Shown: positions 27,171-37,940 of the stretch, piece by piece | Position numbering within the stretch: the stretch's first letter is position 1 | Layout of the letters: each line of letters starts with the position of its first letter | NCBI RefSeq assembly: GCF_018860805.1 | Contig: NZ_JAHKQR010000016.1 | Coordinates: 186,001 to 250,000 of the forward strand | DNA from: Aestuariibacter sp. A3R04 | GTDB lineage: Bacteria > Pseudomonadota > Gammaproteobacteria > Enterobacterales > Alteromonadaceae | Direction of reading: 5' to 3' | Length of the DNA: 64,000 bases | The notes under the pieces: generated by a model | Seen by the model: only the letters and a program-made list of their open reading frames with translations | Database searches by the model: none | Told to the model about the DNA's origin: nothing | Made by a program: the position numbers and the translations under genes

Positions 27171-27863
27171 TTACCCCTGCTGCCCCTCACTCACATACTG
27201 TTGTGACCACGATAGTAATTCAATGCGATTGCGCGAGTGGGTCTTTCTGAAGATACTGTAAATATGTGTTTTAACAGTGTTCACACTTATGTGAAGCTGG
27301 TCGGCGATCTCTTGATTTTGTGAGCCTTGGGCAACCAACTCTATGATAGTAATTTCCCGCTTGGTTAATCTGGGGTGTGACACCGACTTTGAAATATCTC
27401 TTGGGTAAGCAATAGCCGCGGCGCTTTTTTTCGTTTGCTGACGTAACCGACGCAGTGCTTCATTGATGGAGTTGCGCTTAAACCACACGTCCATTTTAGC
27501 CAAACGCCTCAGACCTTTGAGTAGCAATTCCGGAGAGTCAGATTTATAGAAAATGCCTTCAACACCTGCAATGATGGCTTCACATTCATCGAGATCACCG
27601 TGTTGCAGATTGAAAAGGATCCAACGGGCATGGCCTTTATAACGATAAAATTCAGCCAGCTTTTCTTCTGCGTCGCGGGCGTCATAAAAGATGAGATCCT
27701 GATTTGAAGTACGCTCAAGCTGTTCTATGGCGGTAAGCTCTGTGAGTTGATACCCACAGGTAAGTAACAGTTGGCGAAACAATACGACATGTTCATCATT
27801 TGCTTCGTCTGACGTCAGCGACCCTGATATAAGGTATACGCTGAATTTCTGTTTGTTCAACAT
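27171..27863 (-). CDS. LuxR-family regulator, CsgD/VpsT-like
   Basis: A 230-residue transcription factor: a receiver-like N-terminal domain (about 1-120) that lacks the usual phosphorylation Asp cluster, and a C-terminal LuxR helix-turn-helix (about 165-222: LTKREITIIELVAQG, HISVNTVKTHIYSIF). At 127-130 it reads WFKR, at the place where VpsT has its c-di-GMP-binding W[FLM][TS]R motif; the third residue differs. It could read c-di-GMP and control surface or biofilm genes, as CsgD and VpsT do. It converges on the sortase gene (19-base gap). GGAGGG precedes the start. Confidence 0.88.
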   Translation of the reverse strand: MLNKQKFSVYLISGSLTSDEANDEHVVLFRQLLLTCGYQLTELTAIEQLERTSNQDLIFYDARDAEEKLAEFYRYKGHARWILFNLQHGDLDECEAIIAGVEGIFYKSDSPELLLKGLRRLAKMDVWFKRNSINEALRRLRQQTKKSAAAIAYPRDISKSVSHPRLTKREITIIELVAQGSQNQEIADQLHISVNTVKTHIYSIFRKTHSRNRIELLSWSQQYVSEGQQG

Positions 27864-28115
27864 CTCTTAGTCCCTCCTTGACCTCGTGATTTGTGGTACA
27901 GACATCCTGACTGACCAGATATACACGTAGATAACGATGATAGATATGAAGTACAACAAAACCTTCACCGCAACGGCATACTGCGCTGCAATTAAGAATA
28001 GCAGATTAGGAAAAAAGGGCTAGATAAAATCTGCTCTAATAGCCTGTGAGTAACGTGACGGAGGTCCACAAGAGCGCATTTCTCCGGTATACAACCCACT
28101 ATAAAAACAAAATAA
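27864..28115. other. Non-coding region upstream of the LuxR-type gene
   Basis: About 250 bases with no convincing reading frame. They lie between the start of the LuxR-type regulator and the terminator of the prx gene, so they should hold the regulator's promoter. The segment 28020-28075 has TAAAATCT and TGTGAGTAACGTGACGGAGG, but I cannot assign a site with confidence. Confidence 0.5.
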
Positions 28116-28147
28116 GCAGCGCGGATTGTTACAGACTGACGCGCTGC
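28116..28147 (-). terminator. Terminator after the prx gene
   Basis: GCAGCGCG and CGCGCTGC form an 8-bp stem with a 16-base loop, 26 bases past the prx stop. On the minus strand it is followed by the T-rich TTATTTTGTTTTTAT, as expected for an intrinsic terminator of the recG-rsmJ-prx unit. Confidence 0.75.
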
Positions 28148-28172
28148 CCATTGATTTCTCGTTACTTTTTGC

Positions 28173-28646
28173 TTACAAGCTCTTTAGCATAGTTTCTGCA
28201 TCCGATACTTCGAAACGACCGGGATCTTCAACATTCAGTTTCGTCACAATGCCATCTTCTACTAGCATGGAATAACGCATACTTCGAATACCACCGAAAT
28301 CGCTGGTATTCATATCCAAACCAATGGATTTGGTAAAGTAACCGTTTCCGTCTGCCAGCATGGTAATTTCATCTGCATTTGAAGCCTTTTTCCAAGCATC
28401 CATAACAAACGCATCGTTAACAGAAATGCAGACAATGTCATCTATCCCTTTCGCTTTTATCTTGTCTGCCAGCGCGACATATCCGGGCAAGTGAGCAGCT
28501 GAACACGTGGGCGTAAAAGCGCCGGGAACAGCAAAAACAACAACGCGTTTATCACCAAATATGTCATTGGTGCGTGGATTGAGCGTTTTACCATCTTTAA
28601 GCAAACCGAATGTGACTTCAGGCAAATTACTGCCAACGTTGATCAT
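28173..28646 (-). CDS. Peroxiredoxin (Prx5-type, AhpC/TSA)
   Basis: A 157-residue thiol peroxidase of the Prx5/hybrid type that reduces H2O2 and organic peroxides. The peroxidatic Cys is in PGAFTPTCSAAHLPGYV (about C49), and the second Prx5 motif (ISVNDAFVMDAWKK) follows. There is no glutaredoxin domain attached, so the reductant (glutathione with Grx, or thioredoxin) is not evident. It lies 10 bases after rsmJ with AGGAG before the ATG, so it is last in a recG-rsmJ-prx operon. Confidence 0.94.
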   Translation of the reverse strand: MINVGSNLPEVTFGLLKDGKTLNPRTNDIFGDKRVVVFAVPGAFTPTCSAAHLPGYVALADKIKAKGIDDIVCISVNDAFVMDAWKKASNADEITMLADGNGYFTKSIGLDMNTSDFGGIRSMRYSMLVEDGIVTKLNVEDPGRFEVSDAETMLKSL

Positions 28647-28655
28647 GCTGTTCTC

Positions 28656-29423
28656 CTATTGATTAGGTGTTATATACACATCAAATCGATGTTTCTTACT
28701 GGTTATGGCCATTGACGGCGCGACCGAAGCCAATGGTTCTGCATAAGCCGGCCGCTTTACCACAACACGCTGACTGGCAACGGCCCGGGCTGGTGCAAGT
28801 AATTCATCAGCATCAGTATCGGCTCCTAACAGATGCTGAAACAAGCGCATTTCCTTTTTTACCAAAGCTGATTTTCGCTTGTGTGGAAACATGGGGTCAA
28901 GATACACCACATCAACCGCAAGATCGCCTGCTTTCATTTGCTCAATACTGTTACCGTGAACCAGTAGCATACGCGCGGCCAAATCCGCAGAAGCGTTGGC
29001 CAGACGCCTGATGCCATCTTCCAGTAATGCGGCCACCACAGCTGAGCGCTCCACCAGCGTAACCTCGCACCCCAGTGCTACCAATACAAAGGCATCGCGC
29101 CCCAACCCAGGGGTTGCATCCAGTATTTTTAGACCATCTTTACCTTTTAAGCCAACCGCTTTTGCAATGGGCTCTTTTTTTCCACCTCCGTGTTGTTGAC
29201 GATACTGACTGCTGCCAGAGAGAAAATCCACATACACGCCCTGCTGTTTAGGTACAGCGAAATCTCTCACCGCGACCTTGCCATTTTCTGCGGTAATAGC
29301 GAGCCCTTCTGTGGGGGCTTCTTGAATGGGAAACTGCCATTTATCAGCCACAGCACACAGCAATTCCATTTCTGCATTGTCACCGTTGGCGGGAATGATA
29401 ACCGGAATATCAGGCGTTGCCAT
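28656..29423 (-). CDS. rsmJ: 16S rRNA (guanine1516-N2)-methyltransferase RsmJ
   Basis: S-adenosylmethionine-dependent methyltransferase of 255 residues that modifies G1516 of 16S rRNA. It carries the SAM-binding [25 protein letters not shown] region (split here: [21 protein letters not shown]) and the catalytic [18 protein letters not shown] segment typical of RsmJ (YhiQ). Start is ATG at 29423 with AAGGAG upstream; the frame runs open further. It overlaps the 3' end of recG by 14 bases, so translation is coupled. Confidence 0.94.
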   Translation of the reverse strand: MATPDIPVIIPANGDNAEMELLCAVADKWQFPIQEAPTEGLAITAENGKVAVRDFAVPKQQGVYVDFLSGSSQYRQQHGGGKKEPIAKAVGLKGKDGLKILDATPGLGRDAFVLVALGCEVTLVERSAVVAALLEDGIRRLANASADLAARMLLVHGNSIEQMKAGDLAVDVVYLDPMFPHKRKSALVKKEMRLFQHLLGADTDADELLAPARAVASQRVVVKRPAYAEPLASVAPSMAITSKKHRFDVYITPNQ

Positions 29424-31482
29424 ATTGCTCCTTAAAGCCAATCCATCGGTTAATAATAGCCTGAGCGTGACTGGGATAATCGTGCCACAGGCGTTCTGCA
29501 ATGTGTTGTACCTGAGGCACTAACGGCGCATCACGCATTAAATCGGCGATACGCAATTCTGCCACACCGGTTTGCTTGGTACCCATGAGTTCTCCGGGGC
29601 CGCGAATTTCCAAATCTTTTTGCGCAATATAAAACCCGTCATTTGACTCTCTTAATACAGCCAGCCTTTGCGTGGCTGTTTTAGAAAGAGGTCCGGAGTA
29701 CATAAGTACACACTGACTTTCCACTGCACCACGACCAACGCGCCCCCTTAGTTGGTGAAGCTGGGCCAAACCGAGCCTTTCTGGGTTTTCAATAATCATA
29801 ATACTGGCGTTAGGCACATCTACGCCCACTTCAATCACCGTGGTCGCCACCAGTAAGTCTAGCTCGCCTTGCTTGAAGGCATCCATTACCCCTTGTTTTT
29901 CACTGGCTTTTAAGCGCCCATGTACCAGCCCGACACGTAAGTCAGGCAAGGCGGTTCGCAAGGTCACCGCGGCATCTTCTGCGGCCTGGCACTGCAATAC
30001 TTCAGATTCATCGATAAGTATACACACCCAGTATGCCTGTCGGCCCTGGGTATGGCAGGCATCGTAAACCCGGGCGATAACATCACCGCGACGGGTATCA
30101 GGCAGCACCACGGTAGTTACTGGTGAGCGCCCCGGAGGAAGTTCGTCTATGACTGAGGTGTCTAAATCGGCGTATGCCGTCATAGCCAATGTACGGGGAA
30201 TGGGAGTCGCGGTCATAATTAGCTGATGGGGAAAGCGCCCCTGTTGCTCACCTTTTTCCCGCAGCGCCAGTCGTTGATGAACACCAAATCTGTGTTGTTC
30301 GTCTACGATAACCAGTGCCAGCTGTTGATAGACAACCTGTTCCTGGAAAATGGCATGGGTACCCACCAGCATTTGAATGTCGCCATTAGCCAGCCGCGTC
30401 AGCACCGCCTCTCTGGCCTTCCCTTTGAGCTTGCCGGCAAGCCAGCCCACTTCAATATTCAAAGGTGCCAGCCAATTACAGAAGTTATTGGCGTGTTGTT
30501 CGGCCAACAGCTCCGTGGGTGCCATCAGTGCCACCTGGTATCCCGCCCCAATGGCAGACAACGCTGCCAGTGCGGCCACCAGCGTTTTTCCCGAACCAAC
30601 ATCACCCTGTACCAAGCGCATCATTGGTCGGTTCATGGCCATATCTTTTTGTATATCCTGCACCACCCTTTGCTGAGCACCAGTGGGGGAAAATGGCAGG
30701 TTGGCCAACAATCTATTGATTAGCTCCTGATTCACCGCCAGAGCTATACCCGGCTGAGCCTGAGCTTGTTGACGCACTTTTAACACACTTAAATGATGGG
30801 CCAGCAGCTCTTCTAAAATGAGTCGCTTTTGTGCAGGGTGCTGACCTTCTTCCAGGCTTACCAACGACACATCCGGTGGCGGTCTGTGCACCAGTTTTAA
30901 GGCATCTGCCAACGGCAACTGATGCTCGTACATGCCTTCGGGAAGCAAATCGGCGAGCGCCCCCTTGTCGAGCAACGCCAACGCCTGTTCTGTCAATGAG
31001 CGCAGGGTAAGTTGTTTCACACCCTCGGTAGTTGGATAAACCGGGGTAAGCGTGTCTTCGGTTTCCCCGGCGTTTTCATCCACCAGGGAAAACTCCGGGT
31101 GCATCATTTCCAGCCCCCATTTTCCAGTGCGAATTTCACCGAAACACTTTACTTGATTGCCTGGCGATAGCATGGTGCGTTGCACGGCTCCAAAATGAAA
31201 GAACCGCAAACTCATAGTACCCGTGCCATCAGACACTTTCACCACCAGCATGCGTTTCTTGCCGTATTGAATATCCGCTGTTTTGACTTCACCCTGAATA
31301 CTCACATGGGTAAAGGGTTTACAGGTATCGATGGGATAAATTTGCGTGCGATCTTCATAGCGGGACGGCAAATGAAACAACACGTCCTGAATAGTGTGAA
31401 GACCGATTTTCGCTAACTTCTCAGCCACCTTTGCGCCCACGCCTTTAAGGGTGGTGATGGGTGTTTGAGCAAGTGACTGCAT
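29410..31482 (-). CDS. recG: ATP-dependent DNA helicase RecG
   Basis: Branch-migration helicase of 690 residues that reverses stalled forks and processes Holliday-like structures. It has an N-terminal wedge/OB domain ([26 protein letters not shown]), Walker A GDVGSGKT, the [11 protein letters not shown] box, and motifs V/VI ([24 protein letters not shown]). Length equals the family's. The ATG at 31482 aligns with E. coli RecG but has no clear ribosome site; the frame is open to 31527. It is followed by rsmJ and prx. Confidence 0.97.
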   Translation of the reverse strand: MQSLAQTPITTLKGVGAKVAEKLAKIGLHTIQDVLFHLPSRYEDRTQIYPIDTCKPFTHVSIQGEVKTADIQYGKKRMLVVKVSDGTGTMSLRFFHFGAVQRTMLSPGNQVKCFGEIRTGKWGLEMMHPEFSLVDENAGETEDTLTPVYPTTEGVKQLTLRSLTEQALALLDKGALADLLPEGMYEHQLPLADALKLVHRPPPDVSLVSLEEGQHPAQKRLILEELLAHHLSVLKVRQQAQAQPGIALAVNQELINRLLANLPFSPTGAQQRVVQDIQKDMAMNRPMMRLVQGDVGSGKTLVAALAALSAIGAGYQVALMAPTELLAEQHANNFCNWLAPLNIEVGWLAGKLKGKAREAVLTRLANGDIQMLVGTHAIFQEQVVYQQLALVIVDEQHRFGVHQRLALREKGEQQGRFPHQLIMTATPIPRTLAMTAYADLDTSVIDELPPGRSPVTTVVLPDTRRGDVIARVYDACHTQGRQAYWVCILIDESEVLQCQAAEDAAVTLRTALPDLRVGLVHGRLKASEKQGVMDAFKQGELDLLVATTVIEVGVDVPNASIMIIENPERLGLAQLHQLRGRVGRGAVESQCVLMYSGPLSKTATQRLAVLRESNDGFYIAQKDLEIRGPGELMGTKQTGVAELRIADLMRDAPLVPQVQHIAERLWHDYPSHAQAIINRWIGFKEQYGNA

Positions 31483-31592
31483 GATCGTTAAAACAAAATA
31501 AAAGTGAATAGCTGCAGTGTAAGCCATTCACTCCCACTTGGCGAGGGGCCAGGCGTACAGGATGCTGACTTCCGGCCCAAACTACCCTGCAT

Positions 31593-32204
31593 TTACTCTG
31601 CTAATGCTTCTGCCGCGGCCAGAATAAGCGCAGCAGAGGGGCGCACACGGTAATCCGGATTCACGTAGCTCAATTGAACGGTGCCGGCTTTGTCCACAAT
31701 AAACAGCGCCGGCGCCGGTAATACTGGCTTACCGGATGCATCCATAGCCAGCGCAATGTTATGCCCTTTGTAGCGCGTCGCGGTTTCTTCATCGACGTAA
31801 TAGCTAATGCCAAAGGCATTAAGAGCGTTGAGCTTGTGGTCAGAAAGTAGCGTCGCCGCAAACTCGGTTTTCAGTTCCTGGGAAGCAAGTTCGTCCAGGG
31901 ACTGGGGCGAGATGGCGATAATTTGATAACCCAAATCGGTCAGCGGTTTTTCAATGTCTTTTAGCCCGGCAAGCTGACGGTTGCAGTAAGGACACCAGCC
32001 GCCGCGATAGAACAACACGATTGACGGCTTCTGCATTAGCATCGCTTTAAGGCTAAATGGTGAGCCTTCGGTGTCGGATACCACCGCATCGGGCACAGTC
32101 ATGCCTTCGAGTAACGGCCGCACTTCTTCTGCTGAAGGCGCAGGCCCGGGTTTGGCAAACACGGTTGTCGTGAACAATACGGCAAGTAAAACCAAATAAC
32201 GCAT
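31593..32204 (-). CDS. Exported peroxiredoxin-like (AhpC/TSA, thioredoxin-fold) protein
   Basis: A 203-residue periplasmic protein with a signal peptide (about 1-18, cut after TVFA) and a thioredoxin fold. The active-site motif WCPYC (in YRGGWCPYCNRQLAGL) gives a CxxC pair as in peroxiredoxin-like/AhpC-TSA proteins with a GGWCPYC mark. It probably reduces peroxides or handles disulfides outside the cytoplasm; the partner is unknown. Start is ATG at 32204 with AAGGAG upstream. It lies between recG and ridA on the same strand but with wide gaps, so it may have its own promoter. Confidence 0.88.
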   Translation of the reverse strand: MRYLVLLAVLFTTTVFAKPGPAPSAEEVRPLLEGMTVPDAVVSDTEGSPFSLKAMLMQKPSIVLFYRGGWCPYCNRQLAGLKDIEKPLTDLGYQIIAISPQSLDELASQELKTEFAATLLSDHKLNALNAFGISYYVDEETATRYKGHNIALAMDASGKPVLPAPALFIVDKAGTVQLSYVNPDYRVRPSAALILAAAEALAE

Positions 32205-32370
32205 ACCTATCTCCTTGTTAATTGAATCTACACAGACCGAGGTGATGACCAAATACTTTCTTAGCTTATCGTGATTCAACGCATAAAACTGATATTTTGG
32301 CTCTGTGGGAGGAAAAACACATCAAGGGAAAGGTGTAAAGGCGCCTGTTAAGCAGATAAACAGGAGAGAA

Positions 32371-32397
32371 TATGAGGCCCGGAAGTCGAGCCTCATA
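32371..32397 (-). terminator. Hairpin after ridA
   Basis: TATGAGGC and GCCTCATA form an 8-bp stem with an 11-base loop, 15 bases past the ridA stop. The following minus-strand bases (TTCTCTCC) are pyrimidine-rich but not a true T run, so it is a weak or Rho-assisted terminator. Confidence 0.55.
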
Positions 32398-32411
32398 GAG
32401 AGAGTAATGAC

Positions 32412-32798
32412 TTACTCCGGTAATTCCATTACACCGTCAATTTCTATCTGAGAATCTTTTGGCAATGCTCTAACACCAATGGCAGCGCGCGCGGGGTAAG
32501 GCTTGTTGAAATACTGGGCCATGATCTCATTTACGGTAGCAAAATTAGACAAATCCGGCAGAAAGATATTCACTTTTACCAAGTCGTTCATGGTGCCGCC
32601 AGCGGCTTCACAAACGGCTTTAACATTTTCAAATACCTGTTTAGCTTGTTCTGCAAAATCGTCAGATACCATTTCCATCGTTTCCGGATTCAGCGGAATT
32701 TGACCAGAAAGATACACGGTGGTGCCTGCTTTTACTGCCTGGCTGTAAGTTCCGATAGCCTGGGGAGCCTTGTCGGTTTGAATAATTGATTTAGCCAT
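32412..32798 (-). CDS. ridA: RidA, enamine/imine deaminase
   Basis: A 128-residue trimeric enzyme of the RidA/YjgF family that hydrolyses reactive 2-aminoacrylate and other enamines made by PLP enzymes. It has the family segments [26 protein letters not shown] and, near the C-terminus, [18 protein letters not shown], which holds the substrate-binding Arg and Glu. It is 19 bases after spoT, so the two are co-transcribed. In E. coli the place after spoT is taken by trmH; ridA is found there in several other gammaproteobacteria. Confidence 0.96.
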   Translation of the reverse strand: MAKSIIQTDKAPQAIGTYSQAVKAGTTVYLSGQIPLNPETMEMVSDDFAEQAKQVFENVKAVCEAAGGTMNDLVKVNIFLPDLSNFATVNEIMAQYFNKPYPARAAIGVRALPKDSQIEIDGVMELPE

Positions 32799-32817
32799 TT
32801 TCGATCCTGTTTATGAA

Positions 32818-34932
32818 TTAGTGTCTTGATTTACTGTGACGTGAGACGCGCTGTACTTCAGACATGGTTCTGATCTTTTTCATCACCCGTGCAAGATGCA
32901 CGCGGTTGTAAGTGGTCAACTCAATGTCGATAAAGTAAATGTTGCTCTCTTTTTCTTCTGTTTGAAGCCCAATAATATTGGACTCACAGCTGGAAATCAT
33001 GTTTGTTAGGTTCGCCAGTGTACCCTGATGGTTGTACAGTTCAATACGCAATGATGCTTTAAACTCACCTTGCGGCGAATCGTCCCACTGCATCGGTAAA
33101 ACACGCTGAGGCTCTTCTTTGGTGAGCTTGCGAATATTGTTACAACCTGTTTGGTGTATGGTCATTCCCCGGCCCGGGCTCAGTACCGCAACTATCTCAT
33201 CATCGGGGATGGGATGACAGCATCTAGAGTAATTTACCAGCAAGCCTTCGGTACCGCGAATAGCCACCGCGACGTTGCCCTTTTTCTCTGGCAATTCTGC
33301 AGATTCACCCAACAGGCGGCGGGCTACAATGGCGCTCAGCTCATTGCCCAAACCTATGTCGGTCAGCAGAGCTTCAAAAGAATCGTGTTTGGTTTCTGCA
33401 ACCACGCGGTCGATGTCTTCCTGAGCGATATCGTCGAGTTTTACTGCGCCTAGCGCATGGCGCAACAGACGGTTGCCCATGTTCACCGCTTCGCGGGAGT
33501 GCTGTTTGCGCAGATACTGACGAATGCGCGTACGGGCTCTGGCACTTACCACGAAGTTCAACCAATTGGCATTGGGCTTGGCTTTTGGAGACGTAATAAC
33601 TTCTACCGTCTGGCCGTTTTCGAGGGGTTTACTGAGGCTGTAATTGCGCCGTTCCACGCGCACTCCCACACAGGTATTACCTATATCCGAGTGGACCGCA
33701 TAGGCGAAATCCACTGCGGTTGCCCCTACAGGTAGCTCGATAATGCGGCCATCAGGGGTGAACACATAGATTTCTTCGGGGAAAAGATCCGTTTTTACCG
33801 ACTCGATAAATTCAAAACTGGAGCTCGCACTTTGTTGTAGTTCAAGTAGCGACTGCATCCACTTGCGCGCCCTAAGCTGTGCTGTAGTATCACTGTCGCC
33901 AGGTTCTTTGTACAGCCAGTGGGCGGCCACGCCTTTATCCGCCATTTGATCCATAGCAGTGGTGCGAATTTGTACTTCCACGGGAATACCGTGAGGACCC
34001 ACTAACGAGGTATGTAACGACTGATAGCCGTTGGTACGCGGGATGGCGATATAATCTTTGAATCGGGTTTCAATGGGCTTGTACAGGCTGTGCATTGCCC
34101 CCAATGACCGGTAGCAGTTGTCCAGCGAGTCCACCACAATGCGAAACGCATAAATATCCATTACCTCGTTGAACATAAGTTCTTTGTTTTTCATTTTTCG
34201 GTAGATGGAATAGAGGTGTTTTTCGCGGCCCAATACAGCCGCGTCTATGCGGTATTCATTCAGCCTTGTGGCCAGTTCCCGACGGATATTTTCGATGATT
34301 TCTTTGCGATTGCCCCGGGCTTGTTTTACCGCCGACTTTAACGCCCGGTGTCGCATGGGGTACATAGCCTGAAAGCCGAGATCTTCCAACTCGTTTTTAA
34401 TATCGTGAATACCTAGCCGATGGGCTATAGGGGCGTAAATTTCCAGGGTTTCCCGGGCAATGCGCCGTCGTTTATCCGGCCGCAACGAGCCAAGGGTGCG
34501 CATATTGTGGGTTCTGTCAGCCAGTTTAATGAGAATGACGCGAATGTCCTGCACCATGGCCATCATCATTTTGCGAAAATTTTCTGCCTGGGCTTCCTGT
34601 TTGCTGCTAAAGGCAATTTTATCCAGCTTACTAACGCCCTCTACCAGCTCTGCCACCGTATCGCCAAATGCTTCGGCGAGATCTTCCTGACTGTAATGGG
34701 TATCTTCAATAACATCGTGTAGCAGCGCGGCCATCAGGGTTTCGTGATCCATGTGCATATCTGCGAGGATCCCTGCCACCGCAACGGGATGTGTAATGTA
34801 CGGGTCGCCACTGGAGCGCATTTGGCCATCGTGGGCTTCGTGGGCTAAAACGAAGCTGTCCTGAACCAACTGAACGCGTTCAGGTGACAAGTACTCTGAA
34901 ATTTTCTGCTTTAGCCCCTCGAATAAATACAC
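32818..34932 (-). CDS. spoT: (p)ppGpp synthetase/hydrolase SpoT
   Basis: Bifunctional stringent-response enzyme of 704 residues. Order: HD hydrolase domain (about 20-190, with HPVAVAGIL and LLHDVIEDT), RelA/SpoT synthetase domain (about 230-345, RFKDYIAIPRTNGYQSLHT), TGS domain (about 385-445), helical and zinc-finger-like regions (SRCCHPIPDDEI), and a C-terminal ACT domain (about 630-702). The intact HDxxED-type hydrolase centre supports bifunctional SpoT rather than RelA. The start is GTG at 34932, giving MYLFEGL as in E. coli. A strong hairpin separates it from rpoZ. Confidence 0.97.
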   Translation of the reverse strand: MYLFEGLKQKISEYLSPERVQLVQDSFVLAHEAHDGQMRSSGDPYITHPVAVAGILADMHMDHETLMAALLHDVIEDTHYSQEDLAEAFGDTVAELVEGVSKLDKIAFSSKQEAQAENFRKMMMAMVQDIRVILIKLADRTHNMRTLGSLRPDKRRRIARETLEIYAPIAHRLGIHDIKNELEDLGFQAMYPMRHRALKSAVKQARGNRKEIIENIRRELATRLNEYRIDAAVLGREKHLYSIYRKMKNKELMFNEVMDIYAFRIVVDSLDNCYRSLGAMHSLYKPIETRFKDYIAIPRTNGYQSLHTSLVGPHGIPVEVQIRTTAMDQMADKGVAAHWLYKEPGDSDTTAQLRARKWMQSLLELQQSASSSFEFIESVKTDLFPEEIYVFTPDGRIIELPVGATAVDFAYAVHSDIGNTCVGVRVERRNYSLSKPLENGQTVEVITSPKAKPNANWLNFVVSARARTRIRQYLRKQHSREAVNMGNRLLRHALGAVKLDDIAQEDIDRVVAETKHDSFEALLTDIGLGNELSAIVARRLLGESAELPEKKGNVAVAIRGTEGLLVNYSRCCHPIPDDEIVAVLSPGRGMTIHQTGCNNIRKLTKEEPQRVLPMQWDDSPQGEFKASLRIELYNHQGTLANLTNMISSCESNIIGLQTEEKESNIYFIDIELTTYNRVHLARVMKKIRTMSEVQRVSRHSKSRH

Positions 34933-35007
34933 GTGCTACTTAGTTTCCTGCGAAATAATACCAATAGGAACAGAATAATGAGAATTATAGGGAAAGCCAA
35001 TGCTAAA

Positions 35008-35040
35008 ACGCCAGCGATCTAAAGAAAGATCCGCTGGCGT
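35008..35040. terminator. Strong hairpin between rpoZ and spoT
   Basis: ACGCCAGCGATCT and AGATCCGCTGGCGT pair in a long stem (13 bp with one bulged C) around AAAGAA. On the minus strand it is followed by TTTTAGC. It lies 30 bases past the rpoZ stop and should end or weaken transcription before spoT, which is unlike the plain rpoZ-spoT readthrough in E. coli. Confidence 0.7.
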
Positions 35041-35070
35041 CTGTCTGTGATGTCTTAATGCACTAAAGGC

Positions 35071-35343
35071 TTACTGGTCAGACAGAATATTAACCACGGA
35101 AGAAAAATCAGCACTTTCCTGTCTTTCCTGATCCCGCATGCGATCCTGATCCAGAGTATCGGCTGTAACCAGACCTTCTTCTATTTCGCGCAATGCGGTT
35201 ACCGTAGGCTTGTCGTTTTGCACATCAACCTGTGCTTCTCTGCCTCCGGTTGCCAGTTGGCGGGCACGACGTGCTGCAACCAATACCAGGTCAAAGCGGT
35301 TACCAACTTTATCTACGGCGTCTTCTACGGTTACGCGGGCCAT
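35071..35343 (-). CDS. rpoZ: RNA polymerase omega subunit (RpoZ)
   Basis: The 90-residue omega subunit, which helps RNA polymerase assemble around beta prime and forms part of a ppGpp site in proteobacteria. The N-terminus [20 protein letters not shown] and the following ARRARQL segment are diagnostic. Length is normal. It lies 121 bases after gmk. The usual gmk-rpoZ-spoT order is kept, but with a strong hairpin between rpoZ and spoT. Confidence 0.97.
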   Translation of the reverse strand: MARVTVEDAVDKVGNRFDLVLVAARRARQLATGGREAQVDVQNDKPTVTALREIEEGLVTADTLDQDRMRDQERQESADFSSVVNILSDQ

Positions 35344-35464
35344 GTATCTCTCCGAAAAAATCTATAAAGCGAAAAACTCAAAAATGGCCGCGTAGTATAT
35401 AACACAAGCCTTAATAGTCATAGTATTTTGTTCGCTTTTGCAGCAACCACCGCAAAAAACGGAT

Positions 35465-36139
<675 letters not shown>

Positions 36140-36232
36140 TCAGAAGACAATGGTAGCATAGCCCTGACAAAAGCGTCATCGCGAAATGCACCACTAGCCC
36201 GTTTTGAACACAACCAGAGCAGACTGCCCTCT

Positions 36233-36904
36233 ATGACTGATACACAACTCCCCTTTGTCGAAGTGAACACCGGTGAAAATCCTCAGGCGTGCGTAATCTG
36301 GATGCACGGCCTTGGCGATTCCGGCCATGGCTTCGCCCCTATTGTGCCAGAGCTAAAATTACCAGCCTCACTTCCGGTGAAATTTCTGTTTCCCCACGCG
36401 CCGGAACGCCCTGTTACCATTAACGGTGGCATGCGCATGCGCGCCTGGTACGATATAAAATCAATGGATTTTAACCATCGCGCCGATGCACAAGGCGTCA
36501 TGGAATCTGCCGATATGATACAGGCGTTGTTAGAGAAACAGCACGCAGCAGGTTTTGCCTACGACAAAATCGTGCTGGCGGGTTTTTCGCAAGGCGGTGT
36601 GATAGCCCTGCACTTAGGTACCCGCTTTGGCGAGAAACTCGCCGGCATTATGGCGCTTTCCACCTACATGTGCGCGCCGGGCTCACTGGCAAAAGAAGCG
36701 AGCGAGGCAAACAAATCGACGCCTGTTATGATGGCTCACGGCACCCACGACAACGTCGTTCCCGTGCAACTGGGCAAAATCGCTTTCGACGCACTGCGTG
36801 AAAATGGCTATCAGCCAACCTGGTCTGCTTACCCGATGGAGCACAGCGTTTGTATGGAAGAAGTGAACGACATCAGTGCCTGGCTACAAGCCGTGCTAAA
36901 ATAA
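36233..36904 (+). CDS. Carboxylesterase (phospholipase/carboxylesterase family)
   Basis: A 223-residue cytosolic alpha/beta hydrolase of the short-chain carboxylesterase/lysophospholipase group (acyl-protein thioesterase-like). The oxyanion/first-turn segment IWMHGLGDSGHGF, the nucleophile elbow GFSQGG (Ser about 117), the Asp in HGTHDNVVP and the His in YPMEHSV complete the triad. Start is set at 36233 because MTDTQLPFVEVN gives the family length; the frame runs open to 36131. Natural ester substrate unknown. It is divergent from gmk. Confidence 0.93.
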   Translation: MTDTQLPFVEVNTGENPQACVIWMHGLGDSGHGFAPIVPELKLPASLPVKFLFPHAPERPVTINGGMRMRAWYDIKSMDFNHRADAQGVMESADMIQALLEKQHAAGFAYDKIVLAGFSQGGVIALHLGTRFGEKLAGIMALSTYMCAPGSLAKEASEANKSTPVMMAHGTHDNVVPVQLGKIAFDALRENGYQPTWSAYPMEHSVCMEEVNDISAWLQAVLK

Positions 36905-36997
36905 CGGTGATTTGTTGATCCAGGTCGTTGCCCGCGCTGGTACTGGTGGGCCAACTTTGGTTACAATCCAGAGCATCATTCTGATGCAGGATAAATT

Positions 36998-37939
36998 ATG
37001 ACGCAACACGCCGCTGCACGCTCTGTCGTGCGTATCGCCACCCGAAAAAGCGCACTGGCGCTATGGCAGGCAGAATACGTTAAAGCGCGCCTTCTTGAAG
37101 CGCACCCTCACCTAAGCGTTGAATTGGTTCCCATGAGCACCCAGGGCGATAAAATTCTCGATACCCCCCTGGCAAAAATCGGTGGCAAAGGGTTATTCAT
37201 AAAAGAACTGGAAGTGGCCATGCTCGAAGGTCGTGCAGACATTGCCGTTCACAGCATGAAAGACGTACCAGTGGACTTCCCCGAAGGATTTGGCTTACAT
37301 GCCATATGCCCGCGGGAAAACCCCTTCGACGCATTTGTTTCCAATCGCTTTGACAGTATCGACGCCCTGCCCGAAGGCGCAGTAGTGGGTACCTCAAGCT
37401 TGCGCCGTCAGTGCCAGATACGAAAACATCGCCCGGATCTTGTGATTAAAGATCTCCGTGGCAATGTAAACACCCGGCTCGCCAGGCTCGACCACGCAGA
37501 ATACGACGCCATTATTCTCGCGGCGGCAGGGTTAATTCGCTTAGGGCTGCAAGATCGCATTGCACAACAGCTGCCGCCGGAATTGTCTTTACCCGCGGTT
37601 GGCCAGGGCGCGGTGGGTGTAGAATGCCGCAACGACGACCACGAACTCATCGCATTGCTCACGGCACTTAACGACGAGACAACCGCAGACAGAGTGACCG
37701 CCGAGCGGGCCATGAACACTCGCCTCGAAGGCGGCTGTCAAGTGCCCATTGGCAGTTTCGCTACCCTCGACAGCACGACCCTGACCCTTACCGGTATGGT
37801 TGGCAGTGTGGACGGCACCACCTTGCTGTACGCCTCGGCCACCGGGCACAAAGCGCGCGCCCGTGAACTGGGTGTGGAAGTCGCTGATGCGCTACTGGCA
37901 CAAGGTGCAGGCGAGATCTTGCAGGCGCTTAAAAAGTAA
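36998..37939 (+). CDS. hemC: Porphobilinogen deaminase (HemC)
   Basis: Joins four porphobilinogens into hydroxymethylbilane in heme and siroheme synthesis. The 313-residue protein has the N-terminal [18 protein letters not shown] and [20 protein letters not shown] segments, SMKDVP, and the Cys that carries the dipyrromethane cofactor in [10 protein letters not shown] (about 246). AGGA precedes the ATG. hemD follows by 1 base, so hemC-hemD-hemX-hemY is one operon. Confidence 0.97.
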   Translation: MTQHAAARSVVRIATRKSALALWQAEYVKARLLEAHPHLSVELVPMSTQGDKILDTPLAKIGGKGLFIKELEVAMLEGRADIAVHSMKDVPVDFPEGFGLHAICPRENPFDAFVSNRFDSIDALPEGAVVGTSSLRRQCQIRKHRPDLVIKDLRGNVNTRLARLDHAEYDAIILAAAGLIRLGLQDRIAQQLPPELSLPAVGQGAVGVECRNDDHELIALLTALNDETTADRVTAERAMNTRLEGGCQVPIGSFATLDSTTLTLTGMVGSVDGTTLLYASATGHKARARELGVEVADALLAQGAGEILQALKK

Positions 37940-37940
37940 C

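Noticed and set aside
37800-37940. Longer hemD start inside hemC
   Set aside because: The frame is open but overlaps hemC; the ATG at 37941 gives the normal N-terminus LLITRPE and directly follows the hemC stop.
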